NCBI GenBank assembly: GCA_002716065.1 | Contig: PAZE01000034.1 | Location: 1 to 33,543, forward strand | Reading direction: 5' to 3' | Source: Crocinitomicaceae bacterium | GTDB lineage: Bacteria; Bacteroidota; Bacteroidia; Flavobacteriales_D; Parvicellaceae | DNA length: 33,543 nucleotides | Part shown: positions 24,935-32,438 of the stretch, in pieces | Layout: every line of letters begins with the position of its first letter | Numbering within the stretch: position 1 is the first letter of the stretch | Notes under the pieces: model-generated | The model's input: only the letters and a program-made list of their open reading frames with translations | What the model was told of the DNA's origin: nothing | Databases searched by the model: none | Translations under genes and position numbers: made by a program

Positions 24935-25549
24935 ATGATTACTACTATGAGAAAAATATTTGCTTTCCCTTTACTACTTTTTTTACTCATCAGTATTAGC
25001 ACAAATGTTAATGCACAAAGAAGAGTTGATGAAGTAGATCCATATAGAGAATTTCTTAATGAACTTTCTGAATATAGAAAGCTTTGCAGAAATGCTCTGA
25101 AACCTTATAGATATGACGGTGCTAAAACCACACACTTTTCTTACAAAGAATACAATTACAGAAAAGAGGTTGAAATAGGAACAGTACAAGACTCTGAATA
25201 TAGATTATCTTTTAATTCTAATGGGATTAAATACGATCAAATTAAAGTTGAAATATATGACAAGCCTAGTAAATTTAAAGCTAGAGTTCTATTGTATGAA
25301 AAAGACGGTGTTGGAGGAAATGAGTTCACTGTTGAGACTGGGCCAATGCTGGAGAAGTTAAAAGAAGTTAAAAGAGAAAAAGGCGTAGATGAGGAGATAA
25401 TAGAAAGAATGAGGCTTAAAAAATTATATATAAGCTATGTAATTCCAGCTATAGATAGAGAAATTGAAGTTGATCCTGAAACCGGCAATGAAGTTAAAGT
25501 GGTTACTAAAGGAGCTATTGTACTAGCTCTTGGCTACAGTAACATCTAA
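24935..25549 (+). CDS. Secreted protein of unknown function
   Basis: The probable start is ATG 24935, one base after the preceding stop (TAAAATG); a second ATG at 24947 also precedes a full signal peptide (FAFPLLLFLLISISTNVNAQ), giving about 200 residues. The mature protein begins with an acidic/aromatic segment (RRVDEVDPYREFLNELSEYRK) and continues with beta-rich stretches and a charged helix (LEKLKEVKREKGVDEEIIER). No known domain recognised. It is translationally linked to the lipoprotein at 24052. Its stop overlaps the converging gene by four bases. Confidence 0.6.
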   Translation: MITTMRKIFAFPLLLFLLISISTNVNAQRRVDEVDPYREFLNELSEYRKLCRNALKPYRYDGAKTTHFSYKEYNYRKEVEIGTVQDSEYRLSFNSNGIKYDQIKVEIYDKPSKFKARVLLYEKDGVGGNEFTVETGPMLEKLKEVKREKGVDEEIIERMRLKKLYISYVIPAIDREIEVDPETGNEVKVVTKGAIVLALGYSNI

Positions 25550-25983
25550 TAGATATATTCTAAAATAGTTGGATAAGAATCTATTTCTATTTCCACTTTT
25601 TGTATCCTATCACTACTTTCATATCTACCTTTTGATATGTTGAATACCAATGTATCAACCACTAATTTTTTACAAAAATCTTCATTGAAATTATGCTCCA
25701 AATAAAGAGTAAGTTTAGGAGTTGATTTTTTTTTAAATAACCCCGATGAGTAGATTTTAAAAAAATGCTCTTTGCATCCCCCTCCATACTGCACCGTTAA
25801 TGTTAAAAAATCTTTTTTGATTGATGCATTTAAAATAGTAAAAGGGGTATTATCCTTAGCAGGAAGGTAATTCTCTTGAATAATAAGCTGAGGGACCAAA
25901 TCTTTATTTGAATTTCTTTTTTTTGACAAATTGCATGAGTAAATAAAAATCAAACTAAAAGCTATATATATTATCTTTTTCAT
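25546..25983 (-). CDS. Small lipoprotein of unknown function downstream of uvrB
   Basis: A 145-residue lipoprotein (lipobox IYSC, Cys17) starting at ATG 25983; an in-frame TTG at 26001 overlapping the uvrB stop is less likely because it would place extra polar residues before the signal peptide. The mature part is beta-rich, with QYGGGCKEHFFKIY, a motif seen in small NigD-like or DUF-type Bacteroidota lipoproteins, and a second cysteine pair position at NEDFCKK. Function unknown. It lies 14 bases after uvrB, the last gene of the seven-gene minus-strand run. Confidence 0.65.
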   Translation of the reverse strand: MKKIIYIAFSLIFIYSCNLSKKRNSNKDLVPQLIIQENYLPAKDNTPFTILNASIKKDFLTLTVQYGGGCKEHFFKIYSSGLFKKKSTPKLTLYLEHNFNEDFCKKLVVDTLVFNISKGRYESSDRIQKVEIEIDSYPTILEYIY

Positions 25984-25997
25984 TGGTGTTTGGTTTG

Positions 25998-28013
25998 TCA
26001 ATTAAACTTTTCTAGTAGAATTTTCTTCAAAGAAAATAATTCATCCCTTAAGTGAGCTGCTTCAATAAAATTTTCTTTCTTAGCCTCTCTCTCCATTTGA
26101 CTCTTAACTCTTTTAATTGAAGATTCCAATTCATCTCTGTTCATGTGTTTTATAACTGGATCTTCAGAAATAGAAACTTGATTATCAACTTCATATACAA
26201 GAGCTTCATCATCACTATTTTTTAGTGCCAATACATTTTCTGTTGTTTTATAAATTTGGGTTGGAACAATATTATTTTCTATGTTGTATTTTTCTTGAAT
26301 TGCCCTTCTTCTATTGGTTTCTTCAATAGTTTTAGCTATGGACTTTGTAATCTTATCGGCATACATTATTACCTTTCCATTAACGTTTCTAGCTGCTCTT
26401 CCCACGGTTTGAACTAAAGCTCTTTCAGATCTCAAAAACCCTTCCTTATCAGCATCTAAAATTGCCACCAAAGAAACCTCTGGTAAATCTAATCCTTCTC
26501 TTAAAAGATTAACTCCAATAAGAACATCAAACAATCCATTTCTTAAATCAGCTAAAATTTCAACTCTTTTCAATGTCTCAACATCTGAATGAATATACCT
26601 ACTTCTTTTACCAAGTTTTGCTAAGTATTTATCCAATTCTTCAGCCATTCGCTTAGTAAGGGTAGTAACAAGCACTCTCTCCTGTCTTTTGACTACTAAT
26701 TCTATTTCAGCTATTAAATCATCAATCTGATTTAATTTAGGCTTAATTGAAATTACTGGATCTAAAAGTCCTGTAGGGCGAATTATTTGCTCAACAATAA
26801 TACCCCCGGATTTTTCCAACTCATAATCTGATGGAGTAGCACTAACATAAATAGCCTGATTAATCATTGATTCAAATTCGTCAAATTTTAATGGTCTATT
26901 ATCTAGTGCAGCAGGTAATCTGAATCCAAAATCTACCAAATTAACTTTTCTTGAATGATCCCCACCATACATTGCTCTAATTTGAGGTAAAGTTGCATGT
27001 GATTCATCAACGACCATTAAATAATCATCGGAAAAATAATCCAATAAACAAAAGGGGCGCTCTCCAGTCTTTCTTCTATCAAAATATCGTGAATAATTTT
27101 CAATTCCAGAGCAATAGCCCAACTCTCTCATCATTTCCAAATCAAACTCTACCCTACTTTTTATTCTTGACGCTTCAAAAGACCTTCCTGTTTCTTTGAA
27201 GTAATCAATTTGCTTAAGCAAATCTTCCTGAATCTCAATAATTGAGCGCTGTACAGCATCTTTATTAGTTACAAAAATATTCGCTGGAAAAATTTGAAAT
27301 TGATCAAATTCTTCAATAACATTAAAGTTTATAGGGTCAACTTTTTGAATACTTTCAATTTCATCACCCCAAAAGTTAATTCTTGCAACATAATCATCAT
27401 AAGCTAAAAAAACATCTACGGTATCTCCTTTAACTCTAAAGTTCCCTCTTTGAAGCTCTAATTCAGTTCTTGAGTACAAATTATCAACTAACTGATATAA
27501 TAATTGATTACGAGCAATCACCTGACCTTTTTTAACTACGGTAACTCCTTGAAAAAAATCTGCTGGGTTGCCAATTCCATAGATGCAAGAAACAGAGGAC
27601 ACAACAATAACATCTCTTCTTCCAGACAATAAAGAAGAGGTGGCACTTAATCTTAACTTTTCAATTTCATCATTAATGGCTAAATCTTTTTCAATGTAAG
27701 TATCTGTAACTGGAAGATAAGCTTCAGGCTGATAATAATCATAGTAGGAAACAAAGTATTCAACTGCATTATTTGGGAAAAAAGTTTTAAACTCTTGATA
27801 CAGTTGAGCTGCTAGGGTTTTGTTATGAGAAAGCACCAATGTTGGCCGTTGAACTTTTTCAATAACATTGGCAATAGTAAATGTTTTTCCTGAACCAGTA
27901 ACTCCTAAAAGAGTTTGATTTGCTTCACCTTTAGAGACACCTTCAGCCAATGAATTAATTGCGTCAGGTTGATCCCCAGTGGGTTTAAAAGAAGAAATAA
28001 GTTCAAAATTCAT
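25998..28013 (-). CDS. uvrB: Excinuclease ABC subunit B
   Basis: A 671-residue DNA-damage recognition helicase of nucleotide excision repair. Walker A GVTGSGKT (37-44); the beta-hairpin YFVSYYDYYQPEAYLP (86-101) that inserts between DNA strands; Walker B VVDESH; helicase motifs YVSATPSDYE and GINLLREGLDLPEVSLVAI (written here as seen: GVNLLREGLDLPE); motif VI VQTVGRAARN; and a C-terminal UVR domain (about 633-668) that contacts UvrC. Length is normal. UvrA and UvrC are not in the window. It is preceded by aroE with an 8-base gap. Confidence 0.97.
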   Translation of the reverse strand: MNFELISSFKPTGDQPDAINSLAEGVSKGEANQTLLGVTGSGKTFTIANVIEKVQRPTLVLSHNKTLAAQLYQEFKTFFPNNAVEYFVSYYDYYQPEAYLPVTDTYIEKDLAINDEIEKLRLSATSSLLSGRRDVIVVSSVSCIYGIGNPADFFQGVTVVKKGQVIARNQLLYQLVDNLYSRTELELQRGNFRVKGDTVDVFLAYDDYVARINFWGDEIESIQKVDPINFNVIEEFDQFQIFPANIFVTNKDAVQRSIIEIQEDLLKQIDYFKETGRSFEASRIKSRVEFDLEMMRELGYCSGIENYSRYFDRRKTGERPFCLLDYFSDDYLMVVDESHATLPQIRAMYGGDHSRKVNLVDFGFRLPAALDNRPLKFDEFESMINQAIYVSATPSDYELEKSGGIIVEQIIRPTGLLDPVISIKPKLNQIDDLIAEIELVVKRQERVLVTTLTKRMAEELDKYLAKLGKRSRYIHSDVETLKRVEILADLRNGLFDVLIGVNLLREGLDLPEVSLVAILDADKEGFLRSERALVQTVGRAARNVNGKVIMYADKITKSIAKTIEETNRRRAIQEKYNIENNIVPTQIYKTTENVLALKNSDDEALVYEVDNQVSISEDPVIKHMNRDELESSIKRVKSQMEREAKKENFIEAAHLRDELFSLKKILLEKFN

Positions 28014-28021
28014 AATCTCTA

Positions 28022-28768
28022 TTATTCAAGCTGATTCCAAATTTCCCACGATTTCAATGCTTGACAAGTAAGCATTCTATGACCATTTAAAACCTGAGCA
28101 CCTTTTGATTTACAATTTTTCAAAAATAAAGTTTCTTCTGGATTATAAATTAAATCAATTACAAGGTGATTAGCACCTACATGATTAAATGGTATAGGTA
28201 AACATTCATTAAGCTTGGGAAACATACCAACTGGTGTGGTATTAACCAATATCCCATGCTGCTCAATCAAATTATCATTCATTTTATCCCAAGAAAACAC
28301 ATTGGGGCCAAGTTGAGATCTAGAAATAAAATTTACAGTAATTCCATATTGATTTAACACATAAGCAACAGCTTTTGAAGCTCCACCAGTTCCAAAAATT
28401 AAAGCTTTTTGATGATGGTTTTTTAATAATGAGCGTATAGATTGTCTAAATCCATAAACATCTGTATTAAACCCTTTTAAAAACCAACGACCATTTTTCA
28501 ATAAAGGAACAATAGTATTTACAGCTCCAATAGATAAGCTTACATCATCTAACTCGTCTAAATAAGGAAGTACAGCTTTTTTATAAGGAATAGTAACATT
28601 TAAACCACTTAAAGATATGCGATTAAAAAGTTTAGGAAAAAGTTCTATACTTTCTAGTTCATAATTAACATAATTGGCATTAATATTTTCATTAGCAAAC
28701 TTATTTTCAAAGAATTTTTTTGAAAAAGAATGAGAAAGTGGATACCCTATTAGACCATAATTTTTCAA
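28022..28768 (-). CDS. aroE: Shikimate dehydrogenase (TTG start)
   Basis: A 248-residue enzyme reducing 3-dehydroshikimate to shikimate with NADPH. GYPLSHSFSK (8-17) binds substrate; NVTIPYK gives catalytic Lys63; Asp103 in GFNTDVYGF is the second catalytic residue; GAVNT (81-85) and the NADP loop FGTGGASKAV (125-134) are intact; LVNTTPVGMFP also matches. The start is TTG at 28768, placed directly after the TAG of the DUF368 gene; families of Bacteroidota AroE start MKxYGLIGYPLSHSFS at exactly this point, and no ATG is available before the substrate motif. It is rather short, as usual in this phylum. Confidence 0.93.
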   Translation of the reverse strand: MKNYGLIGYPLSHSFSKKFFENKFANENINANYVNYELESIELFPKLFNRISLSGLNVTIPYKKAVLPYLDELDDVSLSIGAVNTIVPLLKNGRWFLKGFNTDVYGFRQSIRSLLKNHHQKALIFGTGGASKAVAYVLNQYGITVNFISRSQLGPNVFSWDKMNDNLIEQHGILVNTTPVGMFPKLNECLPIPFNHVGANHLVIDLIYNPEETLFLKNCKSKGAQVLNGHRMLTCQALKSWEIWNQLE

Positions 28769-29728
28769 CTATTTAGTTTTAGATGAAATCGTAGTACCTA
28801 AACGTTCAATTCCCCAAACAATAAAAACACCAAAAAAAATACTCAACAATGCATACAACGATTCAATTGAGTTGAAATCTGGAAGATCCCAATTGTAAGA
28901 GACAACTTTTTGCTCACCATTTCTACCAACAATAGTTTCAGCAGCAGTTTTCCATGGCCATATTACCAATAATGAACCTACAACAAATCCAGTTAAAAGA
29001 GAGATAGTAGCATCGTAAAACTTTTTTAAAACATAAGCAATACCATGAGAAAGCAATAAAAATCCAACAATTGATCCAATTATCACTGGAATTAAAACGT
29101 GTAAATGATTAACAGGATCTGATACTGATGTTAACATAATTAACTGGTAATTGCCCATAAGAATTAGAACATATGAACCAGATAAGCCAGGTAAAATCAT
29201 ACTTGCTACAGCAACAATTCCACAAATCAACAGATACCAAGAAGCCGCATTTTCAGAAACGGGTTTTAAAAAAGCAATTGCTACTGCAAAAGAAATACCT
29301 ATAAAAAGTGAACTATAAGAAGCTAAACTCCAAGTTTTAACCATTCTTCCAACATAGTATATAGAAGCTACTATTAAACCGAAAAAAAAGGCCCATACCA
29401 ACTGTTCATATTGCTCAAATAAATACTCCAATACTTTGGCTAAGCTTACAATACTTACGGCAATACCACAAAAAACAGCAACTAAAAAAGGTAAATTAAT
29501 AAAATGAGAAAACTCTTTAAACTTACCTTTTAAAAGCAACTGAAAAGCTGTTAGATTGACAGACTTTATCGAATGAATAAAATCTTCATAAATGCCTGTA
29601 ACTAGTGCAATAGTTCCACCAGAAACTCCAGGGATAACATTTGCAGCTCCCATACCCATTCCTTTAAGGAATAACAAACTATATTTTCCAATTGAAGAAT
29701 TCACTAATTTAAAGTTGTTTCCAAGCAT
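28769..29728 (-). CDS. DUF368 membrane protein, undecaprenyl-phosphate translocase (PopT) family
   Basis: A 319-residue polytopic protein with about nine helices and the family hallmark near its N-terminus, LKGMGMGAANVIPGVSGGTIALVTGIYE, repeated in inverted sense at ASMILPGLSGSYVLILMGNY, as expected for a two-fold pseudo-symmetric transporter (quotes shortened to the core: NVIPGVSGGTIA and ILPGLSGSY). DUF368 proteins (PopT) were shown to flip undecaprenyl phosphate back across the cytoplasmic membrane for cell-wall and polysaccharide synthesis. The ATG at 29728 is preceded by a good Shine-Dalgarno sequence (GGAGGA), rare in this genome, so it is preferred over TTG at 29740. It overlaps the rhodanese gene by 20 bases. 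Confidence 0.87.
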   Translation of the reverse strand: MLGNNFKLVNSSIGKYSLLFLKGMGMGAANVIPGVSGGTIALVTGIYEDFIHSIKSVNLTAFQLLLKGKFKEFSHFINLPFLVAVFCGIAVSIVSLAKVLEYLFEQYEQLVWAFFFGLIVASIYYVGRMVKTWSLASYSSLFIGISFAVAIAFLKPVSENAASWYLLICGIVAVASMILPGLSGSYVLILMGNYQLIMLTSVSDPVNHLHVLIPVIIGSIVGFLLLSHGIAYVLKKFYDATISLLTGFVVGSLLVIWPWKTAAETIVGRNGEQKVVSYNWDLPDFNSIESLYALLSIFFGVFIVWGIERLGTTISSKTK

Positions 29729-30008
29729 TAATTCCTCCAATCAAATTAAAGTAATTATCAGCATATAAATTTTTCATTTTTAGAAAATTCAACATATTTT
29801 CAGATCTTTTACCAGATCGACAATGAAAAACTACAGGAACATCTTCTCTTAACTGATCTATTCTTCCCATAAGCTCACCCATCGGAATATGCAAACCTCC
29901 AATTTTACCTTCAGTTTCCAATTCATAATCTTCTCTTATGTCAATTATTTGAACATCTTCACCGCTATCCAACATGCTTTTGAGTTTCAAAACATCTATA
30001 TGATTCAT
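29709..30008 (-). CDS. Single-domain rhodanese-like protein
   Basis: A 99-residue cytoplasmic rhodanese domain. The active-site loop is CRSGKRS (Cys63 to Ser69), with Cys63 as the sulfur-carrying residue, and the domain starts with the usual IIDIREDYELETEGKIGG strand-turn. The six-residue loop fits a sulfurtransferase rather than a Cdc25-type phosphatase. Single-domain rhodaneses shuttle persulfide sulfur; the partner is unknown. It overlaps the DUF368 gene by 20 bases and follows phosphosulfolactate synthase by 23 bases, a sulfur-related neighbour. Confidence 0.9.
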   Translation of the reverse strand: MNHIDVLKLKSMLDSGEDVQIIDIREDYELETEGKIGGLHIPMGELMGRIDQLREDVPVVFHCRSGKRSENMLNFLKMKNLYADNYFNLIGGINAWKQL

Positions 30009-30031
30009 CTTAAAAAATTAAATGATTAGTA

Positions 30032-30838
30032 TTATTTCTTAGGCTTTTCAACAACCGGCTTAGTCTCTTCAACGATCTTGTCTGGTAAAGAGTTAAAAAA
30101 TGTATCTCCTCTTAGTCCTAAACGAAGAGTTTCTAATGGAATTACTTCATTTTGTGAAATATTTCCCAAATTAACATTAGAACCAAAAAGATTAATAAAC
30201 CACACTTGTTGTTTTTTTGCTGGGGCTTCCCACAAAATTTGATCTGGCTTAACTTTAGCAATAATTTTATTAATTAATATGGTATGAGGTGTTCCGTTAG
30301 GTCGAAAAATTCCTACTGAACCACTTTCTCTTCCTTCAGCAATAACCTTCCAAGATCCTGCCTCTAATTCAGTAGTCATCATTCGAACCCATTTTGCTGG
30401 GCTAATTAAAATACCTGCCTCCTTAGAGCCCACTTCACTCATAACAGTACATTGACTAGAAAGTTTATTAATAAACTCACATTTTTTATCATGTGGAATT
30501 GCAATTGAGCCATCTGAGACTTCAGCTAAATCTAAATTGTACTCATCAATTAACTTTCTGTACTGAGTAAACCGTTTTCTAACAGCAAAAATCTCGAAAA
30601 GAGTTCCTCCAAAATAAGGACGAATACCAGCAGATTGATACAACTTAATTTTTTCTTTTAAATGTGTTGTTACTGCACTTGTACCAAAACCAAATTTAAC
30701 AATGTCTGTATATTCAGATGAAGTTTCAATAAAATCCTCAACTTGACGGACACTCAAGCCTTTGTCCATCATCATGGTGAGTCCATTATTACGGGGCTTT
30801 TTGCTTCTCTTAGGAAGGTGCGTAAGATTGAAATTCAT
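30032..30838 (-). CDS. comA: Phosphosulfolactate synthase family protein
   Basis: A 268-residue (beta-alpha)8-type enzyme of the ComA family, which adds sulfite to phosphoenolpyruvate to give (2R)-phospho-3-sulfolactate. Matches: GLTMMMDKGLS, VKFGFGTSAV, AGIRPYFGGTLFEIF, DLAEVSDGSIAIP, EVGSKEAG, VIAEGRESGSVGIF and LGLRGDTF, covering the substrate-binding barrel motifs. In archaea this starts coenzyme M synthesis; in Bacteroidota, which lack coenzyme M, the product may feed sulfolactate or other sulfonate metabolism. A charged, Pro/Lys-rich C-terminal tail of about 15 residues follows the core. The gene starts 5 bases after the TPR gene stop. Confidence 0.85.
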   Translation of the reverse strand: MNFNLTHLPKRSKKPRNNGLTMMMDKGLSVRQVEDFIETSSEYTDIVKFGFGTSAVTTHLKEKIKLYQSAGIRPYFGGTLFEIFAVRKRFTQYRKLIDEYNLDLAEVSDGSIAIPHDKKCEFINKLSSQCTVMSEVGSKEAGILISPAKWVRMMTTELEAGSWKVIAEGRESGSVGIFRPNGTPHTILINKIIAKVKPDQILWEAPAKKQQVWFINLFGSNVNLGNISQNEVIPLETLRLGLRGDTFFNSLPDKIVEETKPVVEKPKK

Positions 30839-30843
30839 TTTTG

Positions 30844-32244
30844 CTAGTCTTTATATAATGCAATAATATCAACTATTTCTTGAATTTCTTTAGCTTCAGG
30901 ATAAATTTCGAAAAGCTTTTTAAACACTTTATTGTCTTTTTTTAGAATTGTATGAAGTTTAATTGTTGCCTCATTAATTTTATTTTCTGCAATTAAAAAA
31001 GCAATTAACTTAAAGTTTAATTCCGTCTCATCTTGATTGTTTTGGATTGCTTTTCTTACAGTACTTAATGCTTTCTTAGGTGCATTATTTTCAAACAGAA
31101 AGTTAGAATAATCAAGCCAAGCATCAACATTTTTGGGCTCAAGCTCAACTACTTTTTTAAATGCACTTTCAGCCTCAGTTTTTCTAGAAATTTTTTGCAA
31201 CATTTCTGCATATATATACCAATACTCAGCATTATCGGGATCATATCTAATTGCCTTTTCAATAAACTTAACCCCATCAACTGATTGGTTGGTTAAATCT
31301 TTCACTATTCCAATTCCTATCCAAGCATCTGTCTGACAAGAATCTAGTTCAATACTTTTTTCATAAAAAGCAAGTGCCTTATCGTATTCACCAATTTTTT
31401 CGTAACATTCTCCAATACTACAATATGCATAGGAATGAGGCTGTTCAATTTTAAATGTTTCGTTAAATAAATCAATTGCTTTTCTATATTCTTTTCGCTG
31501 AATATAAACACTTGCCTTACCATAGTAAGAAGCTGAAAAATTTTCATTTATTGCAATAGAAAGATCAAATGCAAATTCAGAGTTATCAAAATCTTGAAGC
31601 CTACTATATATGGTTCCAATATTAAACCAAGCCAAATAAGAATAAGGTTTTAAATCTGTTAAATTTTTAAAAAAAGTTAATGCATCAAGATCTTTATTTA
31701 CCTCATTATAAGCTACACCCAATTCAAGAATGGTAGATTCATTATCCGGATTAATCAACAACAGTTCCTTCATTACATCAATTGCACGTAGGCAATTACC
31801 CATATTTTGGTACTCATATGCAAGCTCCATCAACACCCCTTCTCTGTCTTCAAAAGACATTTTAAGCGCTTTGGTAAAGTAATCATTAGCAGTATTATAA
31901 TACCCTTGACGTGAATTTAAACGACCTAAAGTCAACAACAACTCTCCATTAAAAGGATTAAGTGGCAACAATGAACTTAACAGATCAATTCCATTGAGGT
32001 ATTTTTTTTCTAAAGAATAAAATTCAGCTAAAATTAACGACAGAGATAAGTTCCTTGGATGTTGTTCTAATCCTTTAAATACAGCTAATCTAGCTTTGTC
32101 CTTGAGTTCAACATCTAAGTAATAGTTAATAATATTTTCGTAATCCTCAACATCAAAAAATGAAAATGAATCATTTTCAATCATACGTTCAAACTGAACA
32201 ACTTTATCTAAGGAAAAACTATCATCACTATCTTCTTCAAACAT
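30844..32244 (-). CDS. Tetratricopeptide-repeat protein
   Basis: A 466-residue soluble protein without a signal peptide. After an acidic N-terminus (EEDSDDSF) it is built almost entirely of about eleven TPR units, recognisable by the W/L-G-Y-A-F-A-P pattern, e.g. LAWFNIGTIYSRLQDFDNSE, AYCSIGECYEKIGEYDKALA, DAWIGIGIVKDLTNQSVDG and EYWYIYAEMLQKISRKTEAE. TPR solenoids bind peptides or proteins; no catalytic domain is present. It is first in the seven-gene run that leads to phosphosulfolactate synthase (5-base gap). Partner unknown. Confidence 0.88.
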   Translation of the reverse strand: MFEEDSDDSFSLDKVVQFERMIENDSFSFFDVEDYENIINYYLDVELKDKARLAVFKGLEQHPRNLSLSLILAEFYSLEKKYLNGIDLLSSLLPLNPFNGELLLTLGRLNSRQGYYNTANDYFTKALKMSFEDREGVLMELAYEYQNMGNCLRAIDVMKELLLINPDNESTILELGVAYNEVNKDLDALTFFKNLTDLKPYSYLAWFNIGTIYSRLQDFDNSEFAFDLSIAINENFSASYYGKASVYIQRKEYRKAIDLFNETFKIEQPHSYAYCSIGECYEKIGEYDKALAFYEKSIELDSCQTDAWIGIGIVKDLTNQSVDGVKFIEKAIRYDPDNAEYWYIYAEMLQKISRKTEAESAFKKVVELEPKNVDAWLDYSNFLFENNAPKKALSTVRKAIQNNQDETELNFKLIAFLIAENKINEATIKLHTILKKDNKVFKKLFEIYPEAKEIQEIVDIIALYKD

Positions 32245-32269
32245 AGGCTAACTAAGTATCTATGCTTAA

Positions 32270-32277
32270 CAAAATTA
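32270..32277 (-). promoter_or_regulatory. Candidate -7 element for the TPR-to-uvrB gene run
   Basis: On the minus strand this is TAATTTTG, an exact TAnnTTTG match, 25 bases before the ATG at 32244. A clear -33 TTG is not seen at 17-23 bases spacing, so support is moderate. Confidence 0.4.
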
Positions 32278-32438
32278 TCGATATTTAAATGCTATCGACA
32301 CATCTCTATATCACCTTTTCCACAATTAAATTAACAGTTTCTCTAAATGGTTGATTTTAGGAGCATTAAAAATCTAATTTATTTTTAGGCTATCAGGTCA
32401 TTATGATTATATTCGAAAAAAATTTCAATTCGCTATCA

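Noticed and set aside
25984-26001. TTG start for the lipoprotein downstream of uvrB
   Set aside because: The ATG at 25983 gives a clean lipoprotein signal peptide; the TTG adds six residues ahead of it and overlaps the uvrB stop.
32403-32438. Earlier in-frame ATG for glmM
   Set aside because: It would add 12 residues before the family-typical MTLIKSISGIRGTIGG start.
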